13,325 bases of DNA from an uncultured Eubacteriales bacterium (GCA_902790885.1 CADATR010000056.1:1-13325); one strand, 5' to 3'. Positions 1-8,222 are shown, counted from the first letter of the stretch. Notes: a model not told the origin generated them from the letters alone. Translations and numbers: made by a program.

Positions 1-1
1 T

Positions 2-34
2 GAAGAATTAAAAGAGATGATAGCATCCAGATAG
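2..34 (+). CDS. C-terminal end of an upstream gene (partial)
   Basis: Of the three + strand frames at the left edge, only the one starting at base 2 stays open; it reads EELKEMIASR and stops at TAG 32-34. The stop overlaps the AGGAGG ribosome binding site (33-38) of the next gene, as expected for tightly packed co-transcribed genes. Ten residues are too few to identify a family. It could be chance, because a short open frame is not unlikely; the main support is the close fit of its stop with the next gene's ribosome binding site. Confidence 0.35.
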   Translation, partial: EELKEMIASR

Positions 35-43
35 GAGGACGAC

Positions 44-520
44 ATGTTCAGACCAATGAGAAGAAGCAAGCAGGCACTGAGTCATGAGGAGATCATAGAT
101 CTTCTGAAGACAGAGACAAGAGGAGTCATGTCTGTACAGGGTGACAACGGATATCCTTACGGATTCCCTATCAATCACTACTATGACGAAGAGACCAATA
201 AGATATACATCCACGGAGCGAATTTCGGACACAGAGTCAGCGCCGTAAAGGCCGATCCTAAGGTATCGTACTGCGTGTTCGGCGGAGAATACCAGAAGGA
301 AGGCGACTGGGCAAAATACGTGAAGAGCGTCATCATTTTCGGCAAGGCCGAGCTCATCGAAGACGCAGGAGAGATCGTCAGGATATCCAGACTGATCTGC
401 TCAAAGTTCCCATGCACAGAGGAGTATATCGAGCATGAGATCGAGAAGGACGCACCGAGGACTCTCATCATAGCCATAGATATCGAGGACATGAACGGAA
501 AGCTGGTCCACGAGGCTTAA
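44..520 (+). CDS. NimA-like pyridoxamine 5'-phosphate oxidase family protein
   Basis: This 158-residue protein has the pattern of the small split-barrel flavin-binding proteins related to pyridoxamine phosphate oxidase and the 5-nitroimidazole resistance protein NimA. The start MRRSKQALS, the G-x-P-Y-G-F-P-I-N-H-Y-Y segment around residues 35-47, the I-Y-I-H-G-A sequence near 54-59 and the G-H-R-V-S-A segment at 62-67 are typical of that group. Members bind FMN, sometimes haem or F420, and act in the cytoplasm as small reductases; the natural substrate is usually unknown. The start is fixed by AGGAGG at 33-38, five bases before the ATG. It lies 4 bases upstream of the thiamine diphosphokinase gene and is probably co-transcribed with it. 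The family call is firm; a role in nitroimidazole resistance is not shown. Confidence 0.85.
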   Translation: MFRPMRRSKQALSHEEIIDLLKTETRGVMSVQGDNGYPYGFPINHYYDEETNKIYIHGANFGHRVSAVKADPKVSYCVFGGEYQKEGDWAKYVKSVIIFGKAELIEDAGEIVRISRLICSKFPCTEEYIEHEIEKDAPRTLIIAIDIEDMNGKLVHEA

Positions 521-524
521 GACT

Positions 525-1184
525 ATGGATAAATGCAGAAGATGTGTCATTATCGGCGGCGCTGACATAAGCGATTATTCACGGATGCGCGGATATCTGC
601 GCGCTGACGATTTTACAGTCTACTGTGACAGCGGACTGAAGCATCTCAGCGGGCTTGGCGCAGAGCCGTCACTTATCGTGGGTGACTGGGACTCACATGA
701 AGATCCTCATATGGATGTTGAGACCATCACTCTTCCTGTGGCAAAAGACGACACCGATACAGTCTATGCCATGAAGGAGGGGATAAAGCGCGGGTTCAGT
801 GAATTCCTGCTTCTCGGAGCCGTCGGAGCCAGGCTCGATCACACCCTCGTGAATCTGTATATCCTGACAGCCCTTGAAAACCGGGGCTGCCACGGGATGA
901 TCGCCGATGACTGGTCGGAGATGGAGCTTATCTCGTCGTGGACCGATGAAGAGGGGAAAAATCATCCCGGGACAGCGTCAGTGGAAGACCATTATCCGTT
1001 CTTCTCACTTGTCGCGCTCGAGGGGCAGGCAGACGGCGTGAGCATACGCGGCGCAAAGTTCGGACTGGATAAAGCTTCAATAGGCCCTGATTACCAGTAT
1101 GCTACCAGCAACGAAGTTCTGCCGGGAGAGACCGCAGAGATCACTGTAGAAGACGGCAGATTGCTTTTACTAAAAATTCTTTAG
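525..1184 (+). CDS. thiN: Thiamine diphosphokinase
   Basis: The 219-residue product matches thiamine pyrophosphokinase, which transfers pyrophosphate from ATP to thiamine to make the cofactor thiamine diphosphate. Visible family motifs in order are CDSGLKHL near residue 34, GDWDS (usually GDFDS) near 53, KDDTDT near 74 for metal and nucleotide binding, and GAVGARLDHTLVN near 98, with SNE near 195 in the C-terminal thiamine-binding barrel. Length is normal for bacterial ThiN. The ATG lies 4 bases after the previous stop, with GAGG at 512-515 inside the end of that gene, so the pair is translationally close. In many Firmicutes this gene sits near rsgA and rpe; that context is absent here. No clear terminator follows before the pyrC promoter. 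Confidence 0.93.
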   Translation: MDKCRRCVIIGGADISDYSRMRGYLRADDFTVYCDSGLKHLSGLGAEPSLIVGDWDSHEDPHMDVETITLPVAKDDTDTVYAMKEGIKRGFSEFLLLGAVGARLDHTLVNLYILTALENRGCHGMIADDWSEMELISSWTDEEGKNHPGTASVEDHYPFFSLVALEGQADGVSIRGAKFGLDKASIGPDYQYATSNEVLPGETAEITVEDGRLLLLKIL

Positions 1185-1223
1185 AGCGTGCCTGACGGTA
1201 TTATTGCAGCCCGCTTTTGAATC

Positions 1224-1266
1224 TGAACAAGAAAAAAATCATCTTGAAAAGAAATCCGCTTGTTCA
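1224..1266. repeat. 8-bp inverted repeat upstream of the pyrC promoter
   Basis: TGAACAAG at 1224-1231 is perfectly complementary to CTTGTTCA at 1259-1266, with a 27-base A-rich spacer. The right arm ends five bases before the pyrC -35 box. It could be an operator or a weak hairpin after thiN. It has no T-run after it, so it does not look like an intrinsic terminator. Arms of this length can occur by chance. Confidence 0.3.
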
Positions 1267-1271
1267 CTCCG

Positions 1272-1300
1272 TTGATAACTCCCTTTCTTCGTGGTACACT
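1272..1300 (+). promoter_or_regulatory. Promoter of the pyr operon
   Basis: A TTGATA -35 box (1272-1277) and a TACACT -10 box (1295-1300) are 17 bases apart, and TG at 1292-1293 gives an extended -10. Transcription would start near 1307, leaving only about 19 untranslated bases, most of them the ribosome binding site AAAAAGGAGG. A second -10-like hexamer TATACT (1300-1305) overlaps but has no well-spaced -35. The short leader leaves no room for a PyrR-type attenuator. Confidence 0.7.
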
Positions 1301-1325
1301 ATACTGACTGAAAAAGGAGGTACTA

Positions 1326-2528
1326 ATGGAAAAGACTGGCATTGATAAGCTGAGCTTCAGCCCGACTATCGATACTAAGCTGCTGAGGGATGCGGGGATC
1401 GGTCTCTCTTCTACATACACCATATTGCCCGGTTTTTGCGATGTGCATGTGCACTTCAGAGAACCGGGTTTTTCTTATAAAGAAACAATAGCGACCGGCT
1501 CAAAGGCGGCCGCGCACGGAGGCTATACTGCCGCCTGCACCATGCCTAATCTGGCTCCGGTGTCGGATTCAGTTGAGCACCTCGGGATGCAGCAAAGCAT
1601 CATAGACCGCGACGCGTGCATACACGTTTATCCGTATGCGGCGATCACCGTCGGCCAGAAGGGTGAGCAGCTGGCAGATCTCGAGGGCATGGCAGACAGC
1701 TGCATCTCATTCTCGGATGACGGGCACGGAGTGCAGTCAGATGAAATGATGAGAGCGGCGATGGAGAAAGCGAAGTCGCTCGGGAAGATAATAACTGCCC
1801 ACTGCGAGGTGAACAGTCTGCTTCACGGCGGCTACATACACGATGGGAAGTACGCGGCTGAGCACGGGCACAGGGGCATTTGCTCAGAGTCCGAGTGGCG
1901 ACAGATAGAACGCGATCTTAAGCTGGCAGATGAGACGGGCTGCGCGTATCATGTCTGCCACATATCCACAAAGGAGAGCGTCAGCATCATCAGAGACGCA
2001 AAGAAGAGCGGAGTGGACGTCACATGCGAGACTGGTCCTCACTATCTGCTTCTCGATGACAGCATGCTTATGGAAGACGGCAATTGGAAGATGAACCCGC
2101 CGCTTCGCGACGCTTCAGACAGGGAAGCACTGCTTGAGGGCATCACCGACGGCACGATCGATTGCATAGCGACAGACCACGCACCTCACTCGGCTGAAGA
2201 GAAGTCGCGGGGGCTCGAGAAGTCGGCCTTCGGCATCGTAGGTATCGAGACAGCATTCCCGCTGGTATATACCTATCTGGTGATGCCGGGCATCATCACA
2301 ATGGAAAAGCTTGAGCAGCTTCTCGTATACAATCCGCGAAGACGCTTCGGTATACCTCTGGGCAATGATTACTCGGTGTGGGACCTCACCGAGGAGTGGA
2401 CCATAGAGAAGGAGGAATTCCTTTCGATGGGAAAGGCTTCGCCATTTGAGGGATGGAGAGTAATGGGCCGCAATTACCTTACGGTATGCGGCGGAAAGAT
2501 AGCTTACAATGTAATGACTGATCGGTAG
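1326..2528 (+). CDS. pyrC: Dihydroorotase, class I
   Basis: This 400-residue enzyme closes N-carbamoyl-aspartate to dihydroorotate, the third step of UMP synthesis. The amidohydrolase metal site is visible: CDVHVHFREPG near residues 38-48 with metal ligands H41 and H43, FSDDG near 130, AHCE near 159, CHIST near 212, ETGPHYL, the substrate-binding MNPPLR, and the catalytic aspartate in IATDHAPH. The C-terminal SPFEGW...GRNYLTVCGGKIAY block is also characteristic. AGGAGG ends five bases before the ATG and fixes the start. The segment before the HVH motif is only about 40 residues and lacks the usual short beta-strand prelude of class I enzymes, so the N-terminus is shorter than the roughly 425-residue norm. 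It is first in the operon, 23 bases before carB. Confidence 0.95.
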   Translation: MEKTGIDKLSFSPTIDTKLLRDAGIGLSSTYTILPGFCDVHVHFREPGFSYKETIATGSKAAAHGGYTAACTMPNLAPVSDSVEHLGMQQSIIDRDACIHVYPYAAITVGQKGEQLADLEGMADSCISFSDDGHGVQSDEMMRAAMEKAKSLGKIITAHCEVNSLLHGGYIHDGKYAAEHGHRGICSESEWRQIERDLKLADETGCAYHVCHISTKESVSIIRDAKKSGVDVTCETGPHYLLLDDSMLMEDGNWKMNPPLRDASDREALLEGITDGTIDCIATDHAPHSAEEKSRGLEKSAFGIVGIETAFPLVYTYLVMPGIITMEKLEQLLVYNPRRRFGIPLGNDYSVWDLTEEWTIEKEEFLSMGKASPFEGWRVMGRNYLTVCGGKIAYNVMTDR

Positions 2529-2551
2529 AAAACTGAAAAAGGGGAGAATAA

Positions 2552-5500
2552 ATGGCAAAAAGAGAAGACATCAAAAAAGTACTTATTATCGGAAGCGGCC
2601 CGATCGTTATCGGACAGGCTGCGGAATTTGATTATGCGGGCACACAGGCCTGCCTGGCACTCAAGGAGGAAGGGTATGAGGTAATACTCTGCAATTCCAA
2701 TCCGGCAACGATCATGACCGACACTTCGATCGCGGATAAGGTGTACATGGAGCCTCTGACCCTGGAATACGTAGCGAAGATCCTCAGATATGAGAGACCT
2801 GACGCCATAGTGCCGGGAATCGGAGGGCAGACGGGACTCAATCTGGCGATGCAGCTCGACCGCAAGGGTGTCCTCAACGAGTGCGGAGTAAAGCTGCTCG
2901 GAACACCGGCGGATTCCATAGAAAGAGCTGAAGACAGGGAACTCTTCAAGGAAATGTGCGAGTCCATCGGAGAGCCTGTGATACCAAGCGAGATCACATA
3001 CAGCATCGAAGAAGCAAAGAAGGCAGCGAAGGATATCGGCTACAGGACATCGGCTATCCGGTAGTTCTCAGACCTGCGTTCACACTGGGCGGTACCGGAG
3101 GCGGATTCGCGAACGATGAGAAGGAACTCGAGGATATAGCGATCAACGCCTTCAACCTTTCACCTGTCCATCAGGTGCTGATAGAAAAGTCAGTTAAGGG
3201 CTATAAAGAGATAGAATTCGAGGTAATGCGTGATGGCACCGACAGGGCCATCACCATATGCGGAATGGAGAACGTTGACCCGGTCGGAGTGCATACCGGT
3301 GACTCCATCGTCGTAGCGCCTATACTGTCGCTGAACGACCACGATCTTAAAATGCTCAACGATTCCGCGATCAAGATAATCCGCGAGCTCAGAATAGAGG
3401 GCGGATGCAATGTGCAGTTTGCGCTTCATCCGGAGACGAGCGAGTACTTCCTGATAGAAGTCAACCCAAGAGTATCGAGGTCATCAGCTCTGGCGTCGAA
3501 GGCATCCGGTTATCCTATCGCGAGAGTCACCGCGAAGATAGCCCTCGGAATGACACTCGACGAGATCGAGGTGGCCGGAGGACTGGCTTCTACAGAACCG
3601 AGCCTCGACTATATAGTAGCGAAATTCCCGAGATTCCCGTTCGACAAGTTCAGCGACGCCACGAATGTGCTGGGCACGCAGATGAAGGCAACAGGAGAGG
3701 TAATGGGCATAGGTTCAACGCTTACTGAGAGCTTCCTCAAGTCCATAAGGTCGCTCGAGACAGGCGTCTGCCATCTGCATCTTGCCAAGTTCGACGGCAT
3801 GAGCCGCAACAGCCTGATGGAATACATCTCGGAATTCAAGGACGACAACATGTACGCGATAGCCGAGCTTCTGAGGCGCGGCATCAGCGTGAAAGAGATA
3901 CATAAAGCTACGATGATCACGGAGCTTTTCCTTGAAGCCTTCAGATCCATAATCGACATGGAGAAGACTCTCAGGGAGCGCGTAAACGATGTAAAAACAC
4001 TCGCGGCTGCCAAGGTGATGGGATTCTCGGATAAGGAGATCTCCATACTCTGGAATCTGAGCGAGAAAGAGGTATATCAGAAGAGAAAGGACAACGGCAT
4101 CACTCCTGTATTCAGGATGGTGGATACGCTCCATACAGGCAAGTACATCGCTTATCTGTACTCTTCATATACAGGGAAGAACGAATCCAGACTTTCCGAC
4201 AAGAAAAAGATAGTAGTGCTTGGCGCTGGCCCTATAAGGATAGGCCAGGGCGTTGAGTTCGACTATTCCACCGTGCATGCGGTCCAGACGATAAGGCGCG
4301 CCGGATACGAAGCCATCATCATCAACAACAATCCTGAGACCGTGTCGACGGATTACACGACTGCGGACAAGCTGTACTTTGAGCCGCTCACAGCTGAGGA
4401 TGTAATGGCCATCATCGACTTCGAGCAGCCTGAGGGCGTCATAGCAACGCTCGGCGGCCAGACGGCGATAAATCTTGCCGAGCCTCTCATGGAAAGAGGA
4501 GTGAAGCTCATAGGCACGGACTGCGAAGCTATCGACAGGGCTGAGAACAGAGACAGATTTGAAAAGGTGCTTGATGAGCTGGGCATCCCTCAGCCGCCGG
4601 GGCACGCGGTCACCAAGATCGAAGACGGCGTGAAGGCTGCTGAAGATATAGGATATCCTGTACTTGTAAGGCCGTCGTTCGTTCTGGGCGGAAGGGCCAT
4701 GCAGATAGTCAGCAACGAAGATCAGCTGAGGCAGTATCTCAAGACTGCTGTAGAGATAGACGAGGACAAGCCTGTACTCGTAGATAAATACATACTGGGC
4801 AAGGAAGTCGAGGTGGACGCAGTCTGCGACGGACGCGACGTGTTTGTGCCGGGCATAATGGAGCTCGTTGAAAGAACGGGAGTACACTCCGGCGACTCCA
4901 TCTCGGTCTATCCGACCTTCTCGATAAGCAACAAGGTAAAGGGCAAGATCCTTCAGTACGCCAAGAAGCTCGGCCCGGGGATCGGCATAATCGGACTTTA
5001 TAATATCCAGTTCATCGTGGATCAGAATGAGGAAGTTTATATAATCGAAGTAAATCCGAGATCGTCAAGAACAGTACCGTTCCTGTCAAAGTCGACGGGA
5101 TACAGCCTGGCCGACATAGCGACAGAGGTGATGCTCGGAAAGTCTCTCAAGGAGCAGGGGATATTCGACCTTTATCCTGAAGAGAAGAAGAGATATTACG
5201 TAAAGGTGCCGGTCTTCAGCTCCAACAAGATAAAGGGACTCGATTCCTATCTGTCGCCTGAGATGAAATCGACCGGTGAGGCGATAGGATACGACAACAA
5301 GCTCAACAGAGCTCTGTACAAGGCCCTCACAGCTTCAGGCACAAAGCTGCGCAATTACGGCACTGTCTTTGCGACGCTTGCCGGAGATGACAAGGCAGAG
5401 GCGCTTCCGCTGATCCGCAGATTCTATAATCTCGGATTCAATATAGTGGGCACACCGGGCACTGCGAGATTCCTCAAGGCGAACGGAATAAAGACAAAGG

Positions 5501-5739
5501 AGCTCAAAAAGATAAGCGAAGGCTCCAACGAGATACTCGATGCAATAAGAATGGGTCACATCGCGTATATCATCAACACCCGCAAGGTGGGCGACCACGT
5601 TACGGCGAATGACGGAGCGCTGATAAGGCAGTGCGCGAGCGAAAACAATGCTACGCTGTTCACCTCGCTCGACACCGTCAGCGTGCTCCTCGATGTACTT
5701 GAAGAAACAACACAGACCATATCGACGATAGACGCTTAG
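2552..5739 (+). pseudogene. carB: Carbamoyl phosphate synthase large subunit, frameshifted
   Basis: CarB makes carbamoyl phosphate from bicarbonate, two ATP and ammonia delivered by the CarA glutaminase. The 5' part (2552-3064) encodes the start of the first synthetase half, with [20 protein letters not shown], and then stops at TAG 3062. The family sequence continues in the -1 frame from about 3046 ([16 protein letters not shown]) to 5739. That frame carries the rest of the first ATP-grasp, the second half starting with LGAGPIRIGQGVEFDYSTVH near 4220, and the C-terminal allosteric MGS-like domain from about 5340. The cause is a 14-bp tandem duplication at 3030-3057; deleting one copy gives an uninterrupted 1,057-residue CarB, the usual length. 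No other damage is visible and codon use is unchanged, so the lesion is recent or an artefact. The ribosome binding site is GGGGAG, five bases before the ATG. Confidence 0.9.
3030..3057 (+). repeat. 14-bp imperfect tandem duplication inside carB
   Basis: AGGATATCGGCTAC (3030-3043) is followed directly by AGGACATCGGCTAT (3044-3057). The units match at 12 of 14 positions. Read in their own carB frames both give Asp-Ile-Gly-Tyr, and the two differences (T/C at 3034 versus 3048, C/T at 3043 versus 3057) are third-position synonymous changes. Only one copy is expected from the family sequence [10 protein letters not shown]. The extra 14 bases shift the frame and cause a stop at 3062-3064. Confidence 0.95.
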
Positions 5740-5751
5740 GATACCGGATAA

Positions 5752-6504
5752 ATGAAACAGGGATTTTTTACGATCGAAGAGAACAGAAAGCTCACTCCTA
5801 CCACCTGGCTCATGCGTATGAGCGGAGATACGAGCGGAGTAAGGGCACCGGGACAGTTCATCAACATAAAGCTCAGCGGACACTTTCTGCGCCGTCCGAT
5901 AAGCATCTGTGATGCACGCAGGGACGGGCTGACCATCATCTACAAGGTGCTCGGGCACGGGACTGAGGAGATGACATGCCTGACTCCGGGAGCAGAGCTC
6001 GATGTGCTGACAGGGCTCGGCAACGGATATGATATAAGCGCAGCTGGAGAACGTCCTCTGCTCATCGGCGGAGGCGTAGGCATACCGCCGCTTTATCTGC
6101 TGGCACGCTGCCTTACTGAGGCCAATGTCACAGTGATCCTCGGATTCAACAGCGGTGAGGAGATGTACTTCGTTAATGAATTCGAGAAGCTTGGAGCGCG
6201 GGTGATAGTCGCGACAGCTGACGGAAGCAGCGGCGTGCGCGGTTTTGTTACTGACGCGTTCAGGGAGCTTATTAACAGCGAAGAGACTTTCACGCACTTC
6301 TATACATGCGGACCTGAGCCTATGCTGAAGGCTGTATACGACAAGGTATATGAAAAGGCGGGGATAAGCGGACAGATGAGCTTTGAGGAGCGCATGGGCT
6401 GCGGTTTCGGCGCCTGCATGGGCTGCAGCACAAAGACAAAAAACGGATATAAGCGCATCTGTAAGGAAGGGCCGGTGCTCAAAGCGGAGGAGGTACTATG
6501 GTAG
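5752..6504 (+). CDS. pyrK: Dihydroorotate dehydrogenase B, electron transfer subunit
   Basis: PyrK carries electrons from dihydroorotate oxidation in PyrD to NAD+, using FAD and a [2Fe-2S] cluster in a cytoplasmic heterotetramer. In this 250-residue protein LRRPISI near residue 47 is the FAD-binding signature, GGGVGIPPL near 104 begins the NAD-binding domain, CGPEPML near 186 is the usual ferredoxin-reductase motif, and four C-terminal cysteines in CX4CX2CX11C (GCGFGACMGCS...RIC) ligate the cluster. Length is normal. The ATG is 12 bases after the carB stop; the ribosome binding site is weak (GGAT at 5747-5750), suggesting translational coupling to carB. A frameshifted carB might therefore also lower pyrK expression. 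It overlaps pyrD by 7 bases, which fits the 1:1 complex. Confidence 0.95.
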   Translation: MKQGFFTIEENRKLTPTTWLMRMSGDTSGVRAPGQFINIKLSGHFLRRPISICDARRDGLTIIYKVLGHGTEEMTCLTPGAELDVLTGLGNGYDISAAGERPLLIGGGVGIPPLYLLARCLTEANVTVILGFNSGEEMYFVNEFEKLGARVIVATADGSSGVRGFVTDAFRELINSEETFTHFYTCGPEPMLKAVYDKVYEKAGISGQMSFEERMGCGFGACMGCSTKTKNGYKRICKEGPVLKAEEVLW

Positions 6505-7400
6505 ATACAAGAGTCGATCTTTGCGGCATCACCCTGGACAATCCTGTGATACCGGCGTCGGGCACGTTCGGATACGGGTATGAGTTTGCCGAGCTCTATG
6601 ACATAAACTGCCTGGGGACTTTCTCTTTCAAGGGCACGACTCTCGATCCGAGATTCGGGAATGATACTCCGCGCATAGCGGAATGCCCGTCGGGCATGCT
6701 GAATTCGGTAGGCCTGCAGAACCCGGGTGTGAACGACGTCATCAGGGAGGAGCTCCCAAAACTGGCGAGAGTTTTCCACAAGCCTGTCATGGCCAATGTC
6801 AGCGGCTTTTCTACAGATGAGTACGCTGAGGTAGTGAAGCGCTTTGACAGATCAGCTGTGGCGGACATGATAGGCTGGTATGAGGTAAACATCAGCTGTC
6901 CTAACGTGCACGGAGGCGGAATGAGCTTCGGCACGGATCCGAAGATGGCTGCTGAAGTCGTAAAAGCCGTACGCTGGATGACAGACAAGCCTATAATCAT
7001 GAAGCTGTCGCCTAATGTGACAGATATTACAGAGATCGCGAGAGCCTGTGAAACTGAGGGAGCTGACGGGATCAGCCTCATAAACACGCTCATGGGAATG
7101 AGGTTCGACCTTAAGACACGCAAACCGCTGCTTGCGAATGTGACCGGCGGACTGTCGGGCCCGGCGGTGTTCCCTGTGGCTCTTCGCATGGTCTATCAGA
7201 CGGCAAAGGCGGTAAAGATACCGGTGATAGGAATGGGAGGAGTATCATCGGCAGAAGACGTTCTCGAGATGATGGCAGCGGGAGCAGCTGCCGTGGAGGT
7301 AGGAGCTGCCAATCTTGTGGATCCGTATGCTTCCCGCAATATCGTGCGTGAGCTGCCTGAAGCGATGAAAAAGTACGGAATCGACAGTTTTGCCGTATAA
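6498..7400 (+). CDS. pyrD: Dihydroorotate dehydrogenase B, catalytic subunit
   Basis: This 300-residue FMN enzyme oxidises dihydroorotate to orotate, the fourth step of UMP synthesis. It belongs to class 1B, which works with PyrK and NAD+. The family features are NPVIPASGTFGYG near residue 15, the LNSVGLQNPG block near 68, and the catalytic cysteine C134 in VNISCPNVHGGGMSFGTDP. The phosphate-binding loops TGGLSGPA and IGMGGVSSAEDVLEM follow. Cysteine rather than serine as base supports class 1. The start ATG lies inside the end of pyrK with GGAGG at 6486-6490, giving good spacing. The 3' end overlaps the -35 region of a promoter for pyrF. Confidence 0.96.
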   Translation: MVDTRVDLCGITLDNPVIPASGTFGYGYEFAELYDINCLGTFSFKGTTLDPRFGNDTPRIAECPSGMLNSVGLQNPGVNDVIREELPKLARVFHKPVMANVSGFSTDEYAEVVKRFDRSAVADMIGWYEVNISCPNVHGGGMSFGTDPKMAAEVVKAVRWMTDKPIIMKLSPNVTDITEIARACETEGADGISLINTLMGMRFDLKTRKPLLANVTGGLSGPAVFPVALRMVYQTAKAVKIPVIGMGGVSSAEDVLEMMAAGAAAVEVGAANLVDPYASRNIVRELPEAMKKYGIDSFAV

Positions 7401-7409
7401 CTGTATAAT
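7381..7409 (+). promoter_or_regulatory. Internal promoter for pyrF-pyrE
   Basis: TCGACA (7381-7386, five of six to the -35 consensus) and a perfect TATAAT (7404-7409) are separated by 17 bases. The -35 lies in the last codons of pyrD. Transcription would begin near 7416 and leave about 37 untranslated bases before the pyrF ATG at 7453, including the ribosome binding site GAGAGGTGAG. The 52-base gap here is the longest within the pyr cluster, which supports a regulatory role. Confidence 0.65.
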
Positions 7410-7452
7410 AGCTATATAGGGAGATTGATATTTTAGTTCAGAGAGGTGAGAT

Positions 7453-8208
7453 ATGGCTACTGAGAGGGATGTAATAATTGCCTGTGACTTTAAAAGTGCT
7501 GATGAGACGATCAAATTCCTTGACAAGCTCACAAGGATAAGAGATGAAGTCGTCAGCTGCGACGATATCAGCATCGGAGCAGGCAGACCATATGTCAAGA
7601 TCGGCATGGAGCTTTTCTATGCCGAGGGACCTGAAATGATAAAGCTGCTGAAGGACAGGGGACACAAGGTGTTCCTCGACCTCAAGCTCCATGACATTCC
7701 GAACACCGTTAAAAAGTCCATGCAGGTGCTTGGCGAATACGGTGTAGACATGGTGAATGTACATGCGGCTGGAGGCATCGCGATGATGAAGGCTGCGAAG
7801 GAGGGGCTTATGCTCGGAGCCGCGAGATATGCGGACAAGCCTAAGCTGATCGCTGTTACTCAGCTGACATCTACAGATGAGGAGACCCTCCACAACGAGC
7901 TTCTGATCGGCAAGCCTATGAATGAGGTAGTAAGACAGTACGCTCTCAATGCAAAGACGGCAGGGCTCGACGGAGTAGTGTGCTCAGCTTTCGAAGCAGC
8001 TGAGATCCACGAAGCCTGCGGGGCGGACTTCCTTACCGTTACACCTGGCATAAGGTTCAAAGATAACGCGGCTGATGATCAGAGGCGCGTAATGTCACCT
8101 GCCCAGGCAAAGGAAGCCGGTTCGGACTTCATCGTGGTGGGAAGACCTGTCACGGCTGCGGAGAAACCGATAGAGGCATACACAAGATGCAAGAATGAAT
8201 TTATTTAA
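7453..8208 (+). CDS. pyrF: Orotidine 5'-phosphate decarboxylase
   Basis: PyrF removes CO2 from OMP to give UMP, the last step of the pathway. The catalytic charged network is present: D12, K49 in VKIGMELFY, and D76-x-K78-x-x-D81 in DLKLHDIPNTV. LTVTPGIRF and IVVGRPVTAAEKP near the C-terminus form the phosphate-binding loops. The sequence closely follows the Bacillus-type PyrF. Compared with B. subtilis PyrF as I remember it, about 15 extra residues (roughly 29-44, rich in Asp and Gly) lie between the first aspartate and the catalytic lysine. The start is set by GAGAGGTGAG just upstream. It is followed after 14 bases by pyrE and has its own candidate promoter. Confidence 0.95.
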   Translation: MATERDVIIACDFKSADETIKFLDKLTRIRDEVVSCDDISIGAGRPYVKIGMELFYAEGPEMIKLLKDRGHKVFLDLKLHDIPNTVKKSMQVLGEYGVDMVNVHAAGGIAMMKAAKEGLMLGAARYADKPKLIAVTQLTSTDEETLHNELLIGKPMNEVVRQYALNAKTAGLDGVVCSAFEAAEIHEACGADFLTVTPGIRFKDNAADDQRRVMSPAQAKEAGSDFIVVGRPVTAAEKPIEAYTRCKNEFI

Positions 8209-8222
8209 AGGATAAATGCAAA

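Noticed and set aside
44..520. Nitroimidazole resistance gene
   Set aside because: The protein is NimA-like at the family level, but such proteins are widespread in anaerobes and no evidence here shows drug resistance.
2956..3045. Independent start of a second CarB polypeptide at the ATG 2956
   Set aside because: The first 30 residues of that frame overlap the correct CarB frame and resemble nothing; family sequence only begins at 3046 after the duplication, so this is not a genuine split gene with its own start.
4165..4887. 240-codon open frame on the - strand antisense to carB
   Set aside because: It lies opposite conserved CarB coding sequence, has no recognisable domain or ribosome binding site, and its composition (many Tyr, His, Arg, Val) is typical of the complement of a coding strand.
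5335..6297. 320-codon open frame on the - strand across the carB-pyrK junction
   Set aside because: It spans the ends of two well-supported genes on the other strand and shows no family signature; it is a complement shadow.
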